From the NCBI GenBank assembly GCA_018302235.1, contig JAGVZW010000035.1:1-42562 (forward strand): 42,562 bases of DNA. Direction: 5' to 3'. This document shows positions 9,660 to 18,577 of this stretch, piece after piece. The notes beneath the pieces were generated by a model, which saw only the letters and a program-made list of their open reading frames with translations, was not told the DNA's origin and searched no databases. The position numbers and the translations under genes are program-made. The stretch comes from Candidatus Woesearchaeota archaeon. GTDB taxonomy: Archaea; Nanobdellota; Nanobdellia; SCGC-AAA011-G17; GW2011-AR18. Each line of letters begins with the position of its first letter. The first letter of the stretch is position 1.

Positions 9660-11993
9660 TTATTTTTTCTTTTTAAAGTAATATATGGCAAATCCTACAG
9701 CTACTAAAATTAATAATATTATTATTGTTAATAGCCATTTTCCTTTTGTTGTTTCTTCTATTATTTCTGTAGGTTCTGCTGTAGGTAATTCTTCTGTAAT
9801 TGAAATTTCTTCTTCACTCGGTACCTCAACACTTGTTTTTGCAGTCACAGCAAAATAACTAAATCCTGGTGTTGTTGCTTTAAATGTTGTATATTCTGAA
9901 TCAGCATTTAGATAATTTGTTTCTAATTCTTGCCAATCATTATCATACCTCATTAATACAATATCACTAATCCCATAGCCATTTTCTTGCATCCATGTAT
10001 TTTCTACTTTAAATGTGATCTCTGCATTTGCTAGATTCTCATCTGTTAATTTATCACTATCTACCTCGAAATATTTGTATACGTCGCCCTCTGGAGAAAC
10101 ACTTCCTGTTTCTGCTGGTTGAACAGTATATTGAGTTAATGTAAATTTAACATCTGATACACCTTCTGTTGTTGTGAAAATAATACTCTCAACCCCAACA
10201 TCTTCATTGCTGATTAATACCTCTGTTGGTGTATTAGCCACTGCGTCTGTAGTAGCAGCAACACTAGCGCCTGCTCCTCCACTTCCACCACCACTTGAAG
10301 AGCTGCTTCCAGATCCTGTATCTGAGACTGATAAGGTTAAAGTTGTTGTGGTTGATCTTGAAACATTATCTTCTCCAGTACATGTTACTGTAAAAGCACC
10401 TGCTTGTGAAGCAATATAGCTAGCTGAACATCCTGTTCCTGTTGTTTCTCCTGTAGTGGTTACTGAACATGAACCTCCTGTGCCAGCATTAACACTCATT
10501 GAAGCGCTCCTTGGATGTAAATCTCCTATTGAACAAGTCAATGTTGTATCTTGACCTAAAGCTAATGTTGTTCCAGCAGAAGAAGTGATAGTGGCTGTTG
10601 GTTTAACATTATCAACAATTATCCTCTTTTGATGGGTACTAACACCTAATTCTCTTGTATCTAACATTATTGCTTGTCCACCAATTACATCAGTACAATT
10701 AATCTCATATTTATAACCAGTACTATTATCTGAGACGTTAATCTTATTAAAAGTCAACATTGGATTTACTCTTTCATCCAAATAACCAGGAGTTATAGTC
10801 TGATTCACAACATAATTTCCATTGAAATCTGCGTATAAACTACAATTATTCCATCTGTTGGTATATGGTGTTGCATTGAATAACAAACCATCATCATCTC
10901 CTCTAATAATGCTTGCGTTTTTATATGAATCTGTTGTACCATTTCTTATAGTTATATTACCAACAAAGAATACATACATTATTGAGCTATTTGTGTTGTT
11001 CACTGAATCTGTTAATGATAGATTCATATAATAAGTTGTATTACTTACAAAATTTACTATTTGCTGAGTCCAATTAATACTAACGTGTTTTCCCATACCA
11101 TAAAATCTACTTTTATTGGTTGTATTAACACTAGCAAAACTCTGGTTACCCCATGTCGTTGAATTCCATAAATCTATTGTTAACTCTGCAGTACTTGTAC
11201 TATTCCAAATAGTTAAATCATTTAAAGTAATATTTAACCAAATCATATTTGGGTATCCAAGGGTCACACCATTAGAATAATTAAAACCTGTTCCATTTAA
11301 CAGAGAGTCATTTACACTATCTCCTCCAAAAATCTCAAATCTTGGTGCTAAGTCGTCTACTGTATAATTAAGATAGGTGACATTCATTACCCCGGCCGAT
11401 GACCTAATTAACCTAATAGAAAATCCCGCTGCATGAGGTATTTCTGTACCTGGAGAGTTAGCACATAATGTGGCTTGAACAATAACAGTACCATTAAGAC
11501 CAGGTACATAATCTGGTTGACCTGTCTTGGTTAAATTAGAACACACAATTTGATTTATATTTATTCCACTAACAACCCCGGTAGCATTCACACCTGTACA
11601 ATTAAAATTAGTTAAATCTACTGGTACTGTAGTAAGAGCACTAGGACTTTGGGTATAATTAACTGTATAATTATTACCATTATAAGTCCATCCTGTAGGT
11701 AAAGATATATTTATAGATGACAAATTTATATGTGTAGTTGCACTTCCCTGTGATACATTTATAAAAAAGGTATAGTTACCACATACTCCTCCTTTTGTAA
11801 CGTTAGCTAATATATTAGAACCCATTATGTTTCCAAGAATCCCTGTACGATTTAACCATTGACCTGTTACATTTTGATTCCAACTAGTACCTGGGATATA
11901 GGTATTTAATGTTGTATCACTAAAAACAATAACACTTAAACTAATTAAAAATAATAACCCGATAAAAAGAATTTTTATATTTCCTTTGTCCAT
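9660..11993 (-). CDS. PGF-pre-PGF domain surface glycoprotein
   Basis: The product has 777 residues: an N-terminal signal/membrane segment (about 7-25), a long beta-type extracellular region, a Ser/Gly linker (~555-577), a PGF-pre-PGF domain (~590-725) and a C-terminal membrane anchor (~751-772) ending in lysines. By hand count there are about 39 N-X-S/T sequons, nearly all before residue 560, so it should be a heavily N-glycosylated surface protein and a likely AglB substrate. The start is fixed by a strong Shine-Dalgarno, GAGGTGAT, 3 nt before the ATG. Its own TATA box lies further upstream, so the leader is ~26 nt. Codon use is richer in GC than its neighbours, as for a highly expressed gene. 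Confidence 0.85.
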   Translation of the reverse strand: MDKGNIKILFIGLLFLISLSVIVFSDTTLNTYIPGTSWNQNVTGQWLNRTGILGNIMGSNILANVTKGGVCGNYTFFINVSQGSATTHINLSSINISLPTGWTYNGNNYTVNYTQSPSALTTVPVDLTNFNCTGVNATGVVSGININQIVCSNLTKTGQPDYVPGLNGTVIVQATLCANSPGTEIPHAAGFSIRLIRSSAGVMNVTYLNYTVDDLAPRFEIFGGDSVNDSLLNGTGFNYSNGVTLGYPNMIWLNITLNDLTIWNSTSTAELTIDLWNSTTWGNQSFASVNTTNKSRFYGMGKHVSINWTQQIVNFVSNTTYYMNLSLTDSVNNTNSSIMYVFFVGNITIRNGTTDSYKNASIIRGDDDGLLFNATPYTNRWNNCSLYADFNGNYVVNQTITPGYLDERVNPMLTFNKINVSDNSTGYKYEINCTDVIGGQAIMLDTRELGVSTHQKRIIVDNVKPTATITSSAGTTLALGQDTTLTCSIGDLHPRSASMSVNAGTGGSCSVTTTGETTGTGCSASYIASQAGAFTVTCTGEDNVSRSTTTTLTLSVSDTGSGSSSSSGGGSGGAGASVAATTDAVANTPTEVLISNEDVGVESIIFTTTEGVSDVKFTLTQYTVQPAETGSVSPEGDVYKYFEVDSDKLTDENLANAEITFKVENTWMQENGYGISDIVLMRYDNDWQELETNYLNADSEYTTFKATTPGFSYFAVTAKTSVEVPSEEEISITEELPTAEPTEIIEETTKGKWLLTIIILLILVAVGFAIYYFKKKK

Positions 11994-11996
11994 AAC

Positions 11997-12004
11997 ATCA
12001 CCTC
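11997..12004 (-). promoter_or_regulatory. Strong Shine-Dalgarno of the surface glycoprotein
   Basis: GAGGTGAT on the minus strand, 3 nt before the ATG. It is the best anti-16S match noticed in the window. Most other genes with their own promoter look leaderless, so this marks a special translation mode for this product. Confidence 0.8.
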
Positions 12005-12040
12005 ATATTTTTTTAATAATGATAAATTTAATCTAAACTA

Positions 12041-12050
12041 ATATATAAAT
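12041..12050 (-). promoter_or_regulatory. TATA box of the surface glycoprotein
   Basis: ATATATAAAT is centred about 26 nt before the predicted transcript start near 12019, which gives a leader of roughly 26 nt containing the Shine-Dalgarno. The divergent radical SAM gene has its own AT-rich box near 12110. Confidence 0.55.
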
Positions 12051-12137
12051 ATTTTTATTCCTTTTCTAAAATATCTTTAGCAAAACAACATAGATACTAA
12101 TCAAAAGAATTAAAAATAAATTTGAATTAACAAAAAA

Positions 12138-13172
12138 ATGATTCCAAATAAATTAAAATTAATAAAATCAATATCAAGTAACATTCTCTTAAAAAAACCA
12201 ATACCCTTTATACTATTATTTGAACCTTCACAAATGTGTAATTGTAAATGTACGTTTTGCTATCATTGGAAAGAAGATCATAAAAATGAATTAACAACAG
12301 ATGAAATAAATAGGGTTTTAAAGGAGGCATATAAACTCGGTTGTGGCTACCTTTTATTTAATGGGGGAGAGCCATTTGTAAATTCACATGTTGAATATAT
12401 AATAAAAACAGCATATAACATAGGTTATGACATTTCTATAACAACAAATGGATATTTATTAATGGATAATATAGAAAAATATGGCAGATATATAGATAGT
12501 ATTACTGTTTCTATAGACTACCCTGATAATAGGCATGATATTGATAGAAAACTTCCCGGATTATTTGACAGGGCTATAGCTGGAATAAAAGAAACTAAAA
12601 AATATGTAAAAAATATAAGAATTAATTACAATATTCATCAAAAAAATTATAAAGATATAAGAAAAATATGTGAAATAGCTAAAGAATTAGGAGTACAGGT
12701 TTATTTCAGATTCTTAATTTCAGAGGTAGATAATCTGGATGATTGGTTGATTAAAGATAAAGAATTAATAAATAAGATTATTTTAGAGATAAAGGATTTA
12801 AAAAAGAGGTATCCTATTATAACTTCAGATATTGTATTGGATTATACTTATACAAAAAAAAATTTTAAATGCTTAGCTTCTACTTTTATAATGAATATAG
12901 ATTCAATGGGTAGAGTCTATAATTCATGTCTATTGCATGAAAATAAAAAAGATAGTATTTTTGGAAATATTAGAGAAAATTCTCTTAAGGAGATATGGTA
13001 TTCTGAACTGGCTAGAGATATTAGAGGGATTAACTATAAATGTATCCCTAAATTTGATTGTTATGCTTCATGTATAATAGAACCCTCATTATTATTAAAA
13101 CCTGATTTTAAATACTGGAGGGAATATATCTTTGGCAATACAGTTGGATCTTTTTTTAAAAAAATAAAATAA
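12138..13172 (+). CDS. Radical SAM / SPASM-like enzyme
   Basis: A radical SAM core begins with C34, C38 and C41 (QMCNCKCTFC; C36 is an extra cysteine), then LFNGGEPF and ITTNGYLL, the SAM-binding and strand motifs. The C-terminal third has further cysteines (CLAS, NSCLL, KCIP, CYASC) and GNIRENSLKEIW, typical of SPASM/Twitch regions that bind extra Fe-S clusters. Such enzymes modify peptides, sugars or lipids; the substrate is unknown. It is transcribed away from the surface glycoprotein, probably leaderless, and is the first of three + strand genes leading to a GT2 glycosyltransferase. Confidence 0.85.
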   Translation: MIPNKLKLIKSISSNILLKKPIPFILLFEPSQMCNCKCTFCYHWKEDHKNELTTDEINRVLKEAYKLGCGYLLFNGGEPFVNSHVEYIIKTAYNIGYDISITTNGYLLMDNIEKYGRYIDSITVSIDYPDNRHDIDRKLPGLFDRAIAGIKETKKYVKNIRINYNIHQKNYKDIRKICEIAKELGVQVYFRFLISEVDNLDDWLIKDKELINKIILEIKDLKKRYPIITSDIVLDYTYTKKNFKCLASTFIMNIDSMGRVYNSCLLHENKKDSIFGNIRENSLKEIWYSELARDIRGINYKCIPKFDCYASCIIEPSLLLKPDFKYWREYIFGNTVGSFFKKIK

Positions 13173-13186
13173 TAATAAACCACCAT

Positions 13187-13198
13187 TATATTTATTAA
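13187..13198 (+). promoter_or_regulatory. TATA-like box of the DegT remnant / GT2 transcript
   Basis: TATATTTATTAA lies about 27 nt before the remnant's ATG at 13221, the spacing of a leaderless archaeal promoter. It probably drives the GT2 gene that overlaps the remnant's 3' end. Confidence 0.45.
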
Positions 13199-13220
13199 AC
13201 AAATTATTGAGAGAATAATT

Positions 13221-13385
13221 ATGAAGAAATTTATAGCAGTATCTGCACCATTGATTCAAGATATTGAAATAAATGAAGTGATAAAAACATTAAAAAGTGG
13301 ATGGCTTGGTGCTGCATATTCAGAGGAAGAGATAGAATATGTAATTGATAGTATAAATAAGGTGATAAAGGATGTCAGAAATTGA
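13221..13385 (+). pseudogene. Internally deleted DegT/DnrJ/EryC1/StrS aminotransferase remnant
   Basis: A 54-codon ORF joins the two ends of a PLP-dependent sugar aminotransferase in frame. The first ~33 residues match the family N-terminus (SAPLIQDIEINEVIKTL, then KSGWLG). The last ~20 match its C-terminal helix (YSEEEIEYVIDSINKVIK). Everything between, normally over 300 residues with the catalytic lysine, is missing. It cannot be an enzyme. It still has a TATA box at the leaderless distance and overlaps the start of the GT2 gene by 14 nt, so its transcription, and perhaps its translation, feeds the GT2 gene. Confidence 0.7.
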
Positions 13386-14094
13386 TCTAAGTCTAGTATT
13401 GGCTTGTTATAATGAAGAAAAAATATTTCTTGAATCGGTTAAAGATATAACTAAAACCTTAGATAATACAAAAATAAATTATGAAGTCATATTTGTTGAT
13501 GATTGCAGTAAAGATAACACTAGGGAACTAATAAAACTGGCTTGTGAAAAAGATAATAAGTTAAGATATATCTTCCATGAAAAAAATAAAGGAAGGGGGG
13601 GTGCAGTTAAGACTGGATTTAATGCTGCTAAAGGGGTAGTTGCTGGTTTTATAGATATAGATCTAGAAACACCAGCATATCACATCCCACAATTATATCA
13701 AGAGGTAATGGAAAACTATGATGTTGTGACTGGATTAAGAATATATTCATTTGATATTACGGGGATACCAAGAGATATATCTTCTATTGTTTATAGAAAA
13801 TTAGCTAAATTATTGATTAATATGCAAGCAAAGGATAGTGAAACTGGATGTAAATTTTTTAATAGAAAAAAATTATTAGATTTATTACCATTTACACCGA
13901 ATAATGGCTGGTTTTGGGATACTGAAATAATGATGGCTGCTTATTTAAATGGATATAAAATAAAAGAAATGCCTACTTTATTTATTAGAAAGGTTAAACA
14001 AAAGGGTTCAACTGTTAAGCTTTGGACAGATTCTTATGAATATTTTTTAAGATTATTGGAATATAGAAAAAAATTAAAAGAAAAAACTATTTGA
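13372..14094 (+). CDS. GT2 family glycosyltransferase (dolichyl-phosphate sugar synthase-like)
   Basis: A GT-A fold enzyme of 240 residues with LVLACYNEE at the start, VDDCS (DD at 43-44), NKGRGGAVKTG and a DID metal motif (95-97), then SETGCKFF and WFWDTEIM, the pattern of dolichyl- or undecaprenyl-phosphate sugar transferases. It has no C-terminal membrane segments, so it is the soluble or peripheral type. It probably makes a lipid-linked sugar donor for the surface glycan. A run of seven G (13595-13601) lies in the coding region. It converges on a B12-type radical SAM gene with an 8-nt overlap of 3' ends. Confidence 0.85.
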   Translation: MSEIDLSLVLACYNEEKIFLESVKDITKTLDNTKINYEVIFVDDCSKDNTRELIKLACEKDNKLRYIFHEKNKGRGGAVKTGFNAAKGVVAGFIDIDLETPAYHIPQLYQEVMENYDVVTGLRIYSFDITGIPRDISSIVYRKLAKLLINMQAKDSETGCKFFNRKKLLDLLPFTPNNGWFWDTEIMMAAYLNGYKIKEMPTLFIRKVKQKGSTVKLWTDSYEYFLRLLEYRKKLKEKTI

Positions 14095-15460
14095 ATAATT
14101 TTTTAAATAAAAATGAAAAGGCTTTGAAATTGTATTTTAGCTGATCAAGGGATTTTATTCTTCTCATATGGCTATAAATCTTAGATGCTCTCAGATAAAA
14201 GATTCTATTTGCTTTTTTTTGATATTTATAGATTGTATCGGCATTTACTTCTTCCAATTTATGTACTGGATAGGTATAAGGGCCATAATGATCATAATTA
14301 AAATCAAAAATAAATTTAGCATTATTTAATTGATCATAAATCTCTGTTCCTGGGTATGGTTTTAAGACTAAAAATTTAGCAAAGTCTGGATCTAATTCTA
14401 ATGCAAAAACAATTGTGTCTTGCATAGTTTTTTCATTTTCTCCTGGTAAACCAAACATAAAAAAACCCCATGTTTGAAAACCCTTTTCTTTAGCCAATTT
14501 AAATGCTTTTCTTACTTGATCCTTGGTTATTCCTTTCTTTATATTTTTTAAAATTTCTTCATTCCCAGATTCTACACCAAAGCCAAGATTAATAACTCCA
14601 ATTGATTTTAAAGCGTTAAGAACCTCTTCATTTATACAATCAGCTCTTAAACCATTTGCAAATTCAAAGATTAAATCATAATTTCTTTTTTTCAATTCTG
14701 AACAGAATTCGATTACTCTGTTTTTATCATAAACAAAATTGTCATCCATAAAATGAATCTCTTTTACATTAAATTTGTTTACAACTACATCTATCTCATC
14801 TAATATATTTTTAACACTTCTAGTTCTTAATCTAAAACCGTAGATATTTTTAGTACAACAGTAAGTGCATTTTCCATAACATCCTCTTGTTGTCATGATA
14901 GATGCAACTGGCTTTCTAGTAGCATCTGGAGGAACATAAAAATTTGGATTTTTTAATAAATGTCTAGCTGGAAATGGTAAATCATCTAGGTTTTCAATTA
15001 ATTTTCTTTCATTATTCTTAATAATTTTTTTATCTTTTTTGTAGAATAAACCATCAATAGTATACTTTCCATTAGAATTTACTAATTCTAAGATCGTTTG
15101 TTCTCCTTCTCCTTTTATAACAAAATCAATGTAATCATTATTTAAGGATTCAAAAGGAGATATAGTAGCATGTACTCCTCCTAAAATAATTTTAACATCT
15201 AATATTTCTTTTATTTTTTTAGCAATTAATATGGCATTATTAAATGTTGGGGTTGTCGCTGTAATTCCTACAAAATCTGGTTTAAACTCTAAAATGTAGT
15301 TTTCATTAAAACCATCACTATCTATGTTTAATAAATCTATAACATGTCCATCTTTTTCTAAAACTGCTCCTATGTATAATAAACCTAATGGCGGATAGGC
15401 TTGTGGCATTGGAGTACCATAGACATTTCTTTGCGATGGATTAATCAATAAAATTTTCAT
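14087..15460 (-). CDS. B12-binding-type radical SAM enzyme
   Basis: The N-terminal cobalamin-binding-like domain shows YPPLGLLYIGAVL, VGITATTPT, ILGGVHATISP and FVIKGEGE. The radical SAM core has C194, C198 and C201 (RGCYGKCTYC), then MDDNF and LGFGVESGNEE, with FGLPGE further on. Substrate unknown; relatives methylate or rearrange lipids, hopanoids, sugars and antibiotics. It is the second gene of a minus-strand pair with another such enzyme, overlapping it by 4 nt (ATGA). The two are probably made together and may act in sequence on one substrate. Confidence 0.87.
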   Translation of the reverse strand: MKILLINPSQRNVYGTPMPQAYPPLGLLYIGAVLEKDGHVIDLLNIDSDGFNENYILEFKPDFVGITATTPTFNNAILIAKKIKEILDVKIILGGVHATISPFESLNNDYIDFVIKGEGEQTILELVNSNGKYTIDGLFYKKDKKIIKNNERKLIENLDDLPFPARHLLKNPNFYVPPDATRKPVASIMTTRGCYGKCTYCCTKNIYGFRLRTRSVKNILDEIDVVVNKFNVKEIHFMDDNFVYDKNRVIEFCSELKKRNYDLIFEFANGLRADCINEEVLNALKSIGVINLGFGVESGNEEILKNIKKGITKDQVRKAFKLAKEKGFQTWGFFMFGLPGENEKTMQDTIVFALELDPDFAKFLVLKPYPGTEIYDQLNNAKFIFDFNYDHYGPYTYPVHKLEEVNADTIYKYQKKANRIFYLRASKIYSHMRRIKSLDQLKYNFKAFSFLFKKLFK

Positions 15461-16935
15461 AATAATCCTTTCTTAATGTGATGTAAATAATGCTTTATAT
15501 AATTAATAGTCTCATAATCTTTGTTTTTAAAGGCAACAATTACTTCTAAAAGGATAGGAATGATAAAGGGAAATTTATAATATTTTTTGTATGAACCTTT
15601 ATTTATTATTTTTTTTATTCTTTTTTTAGACAATAATGGAAGTAATTTAAATAAAAAATCATAATTTTTTACAATTATCGTGTGTTTTTTTTCTACAGAA
15701 CCACCATCATGATACATCTTTTCATTTGCTAAATTTATATTTTCTATACGATTATCATCAATTAATCCCATATTTTTAGAGATATTAATTATTTCTGTTT
15801 TAGGGAAATATTCCAGCCAAAAACATGCTATTCTGTCAATCTTAAAATTATTATAGAATAAAACATCATTTTTTAATTGTTCTTCTGTTTCTCCAGGTAA
15901 CCCGAAGATATGATCTACCATTAAACTTAATTTTGCCTTCTCACAGGCTTTAAATGCTCTAATAAGGTGTTCATTTTTTTCTCCTCTTTTTAAGATATTT
16001 CTTCTACAGATTTCATCTGTAGATTGTACACCTAATTCTATTCTATAACAACCTGCTTTTTTTAATTTTATAGCGATTTCTTCATCTAGATATAATGGAT
16101 GAGATATTGCTCTAAATTGGAGATTAATATATTTCACATATTTTTCTAAGAATTCATTTAACCATTCTTTATCTGATGTAAAAACATCATCCATAAAACT
16201 AATTATCTTGGGATTAAATTTAGTTTTGGCTATTTTTAATTCTTCAATAACATTGTTAACACTTCTTCTTCTTAAATAACTGCCCTTCTTTTTATACAAA
16301 TCTAATAAAAAGGCATTTGAACAATAACTACATCTAAAAGGACAACCTCTGCTGGTTTGAATCATATAACAATCTTTTATTCTAATCTCGTCTTTAAATA
16401 ACTCTTTGTCTGGAAATGGAATATTATCTAAATCCATGTTAATTGGTCTTAGTTCGTTTTTGTATATTTTATTATTTTCTTTTATCCAAAAATTTTTGAT
16501 ATCTTTAATTTCTTGTTTTTTAGTTAATTTATCACATAGCTCTATTAGTGCTTCTTCGCATTCACCTAATGCAACAATATCTATACAATCATTTTTTATT
16601 ACTTCCTCTGGGACTAGAGTTGGGTGAATGCCTCCAAAAATTATTGATGTGTTTATTCTTTTTTTAACTTCTCTTGCTACTTCAATTCCCCATCTATACG
16701 TATCTGTCATTACTGAAAAACAAATTAAATCTGGTTTAGAATCAATTATTTTTTTAATTGTCTTTTTTCTCTGATTAAATATCTTTCCTAGGGATGGAAT
16801 ATGAAAATAATATTTATCATCAAACAAACCAGGATCAAAGACTAATTTAACCTTATTGTTTGCTTTTTTTAATGTTGCAGATAAATATTCAATTCCTAAA
16901 CTTTCAGCACCTATTGTAACAAAAGTAACTCGCAT
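15457..16935 (-). CDS. B12-binding-type radical SAM enzyme
   Basis: The N-terminal domain has FGGIHPTLVPEEV and VALGECEEAL (cobalamin-binding-like). The radical SAM core follows with C198, C202 and C205 (SRGCPFRCSYC), then MDDVFTSDK, IELGVQSTDE and FGLPGE. The C-terminal ~120 residues are helical and basic. Substrate unknown. It is the first gene of the coupled pair, with a TATA-like ATATTTAA at the leaderless distance before the ATG. It diverges from the GT-C-like membrane protein. Confidence 0.87.
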   Translation of the reverse strand: MRVTFVTIGAESLGIEYLSATLKKANNKVKLVFDPGLFDDKYYFHIPSLGKIFNQRKKTIKKIIDSKPDLICFSVMTDTYRWGIEVAREVKKRINTSIIFGGIHPTLVPEEVIKNDCIDIVALGECEEALIELCDKLTKKQEIKDIKNFWIKENNKIYKNELRPINMDLDNIPFPDKELFKDEIRIKDCYMIQTSRGCPFRCSYCSNAFLLDLYKKKGSYLRRRSVNNVIEELKIAKTKFNPKIISFMDDVFTSDKEWLNEFLEKYVKYINLQFRAISHPLYLDEEIAIKLKKAGCYRIELGVQSTDEICRRNILKRGEKNEHLIRAFKACEKAKLSLMVDHIFGLPGETEEQLKNDVLFYNNFKIDRIACFWLEYFPKTEIINISKNMGLIDDNRIENINLANEKMYHDGGSVEKKHTIIVKNYDFLFKLLPLLSKKRIKKIINKGSYKKYYKFPFIIPILLEVIVAFKNKDYETINYIKHYLHHIKKGLL

Positions 16936-17035
16936 AATATTCTTTTTTTTATGTTGATATTTAAGATTTATTGTATAAAAAAAATATTCAATAAAAAAGC
17001 GATATATTATTAAAATACTTGAATTTGACTTGATT

Positions 17036-18577
17036 ATGACTGATGAAAAACAAAATATTCCAGATTCGTGGTTTTATTTGTCTATTATAACTTTAGGAAT
17101 ATATCTAATTATCAGACTAATAGATCAATCTAAAATGATTAATATATTCGCATTGGATATTGTTAATGATTATAGTTCACATATGGCACAATTATATTTT
17201 TTAGACAAATGTGGTTTTCATAATATTTGTAATTATTGGTATAATGGATTCGAATTATTTAAATCATATCCTCCTTCTTGGTTTTTTTTTACTGATTTTT
17301 TTATAATGAACCTAACTAAGAACAATATTATGCTAAGCACTTACATTTCATTAATTACTATGATTGTTATGTCTTTTATTACAATATTAATCCTGGGAAA
17401 ATTAATAAATCTTTCTTTAGTTAAGAGAATTGCGTTTTTTATATTAATAATTGCTAATCCCCTTTCAATAGGTAATTTTATAAGACTTGGAAGAATGCCA
17501 GAATTTATAGGATGGGTATTTTTTTTACCATTGGCATTTTTGATTTTTTTATATAAAGAAAAAGAATTTGATAACAAATCTTTGTTGTTTATTCTTTTTT
17601 ATTTTTTAATTATGATTTCTAATCCTTTTGTAATAATTTTATCACATATATTAATTTTAGGATTATTTTTAATAAAACCTAAAAAAGAAAAAATAAGATT
17701 AATAATATATTGTTCTATTGGGGCGATTTTTTCCTCTTTTTGGTGGCTGCCTTATTTAATAAATATATTTAATAATACAATATTAGGGGCAGTAAGATCC
17801 ACTAGAATGTGGGATTTTTCAGGTCCTTGGTTTAATGATAATATACTTGGGATTATAATACCAATTTGTATGTGGTTAATATTCTATTTATATCTTAAAA
17901 ATAATGAATTGAAAAAACAAAAGGAACTAATATTTTTTGCTCCTATACTTTTAGTTAGTATACTTTTTTTTATAAGAGTAATTCCTTTTATTCCTATACT
18001 TAAACATATATACCCTGATGCTTTTCTTTTTTTCTTTTTATTTTTCATAATTTTTTATTTATTCAGAATAAATTATAAATCAATTTCCAATAAAGAAAGA
18101 GCTTTGATATTTACTTTTTTAATAGTAACCCCTATTATAGCAATAATTACATCTATTACTTTAACACCTTGGTTTAATGATTCTCAAGATCCTGTTGCAA
18201 GACAAACTGTAGAATTACTTTCAAAGATTCCAAATGAAGAAAAATATTTAATAACTTATTGTTCAGAAGATGGATGTTGTAAGGAACCTGGATGTTATAT
18301 TGCTGCGATATATTCCTATTTGGTCTTTAAATATGACATTTCAACTGCTGGGGGGTTTTCTCCAGAAGAAATAAATAAAAAATATGTGGAACGATTAAAT
18401 GCTTCTACTTTTTTAAATGAAAATATAAATTGTAATATTTATCTAAATAATTTAAATTTTTTAAATGTAACTTATGTAGTTAGCTATAGAAATTATTGCA
18501 ATTATTTAGAAAATTGTGGTTTAGAAAAGATTGAAATAAAAGAAAATACTTGTTTGCTTAAAAATAAAATCTATTAA
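17036..18577 (+). CDS. Polytopic membrane protein, GT-C / PTPS-related-domain-like
   Basis: A membrane protein of about 513 residues with ten or more hydrophobic segments. It has an early loop holding an acidic and a His residue (NDYSSHMAQLYF) and KSYPPSWFFF, which resembles the '6-pyruvoyl-tetrahydropterin synthase-related' membrane family and other GT-C-type transferases. A soluble C-terminal part with several cysteines (CSEDGCCKEPGC) follows. It may be a lipid-phosphate-sugar-dependent glycosyltransferase (inference). A TTG at 17030 is in frame, but the ATG at 17036 sits ~28 nt from the TATA box (17002-17014), so it is preferred. Its 3' end overlaps the convergent GT2 gene by 4 nt. Confidence 0.65.
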   Translation: MTDEKQNIPDSWFYLSIITLGIYLIIRLIDQSKMINIFALDIVNDYSSHMAQLYFLDKCGFHNICNYWYNGFELFKSYPPSWFFFTDFFIMNLTKNNIMLSTYISLITMIVMSFITILILGKLINLSLVKRIAFFILIIANPLSIGNFIRLGRMPEFIGWVFFLPLAFLIFLYKEKEFDNKSLLFILFYFLIMISNPFVIILSHILILGLFLIKPKKEKIRLIIYCSIGAIFSSFWWLPYLINIFNNTILGAVRSTRMWDFSGPWFNDNILGIIIPICMWLIFYLYLKNNELKKQKELIFFAPILLVSILFFIRVIPFIPILKHIYPDAFLFFFLFFIIFYLFRINYKSISNKERALIFTFLIVTPIIAIITSITLTPWFNDSQDPVARQTVELLSKIPNEEKYLITYCSEDGCCKEPGCYIAAIYSYLVFKYDISTAGGFSPEEINKKYVERLNASTFLNENINCNIYLNNLNFLNVTYVVSYRNYCNYLENCGLEKIEIKENTCLLKNKIY

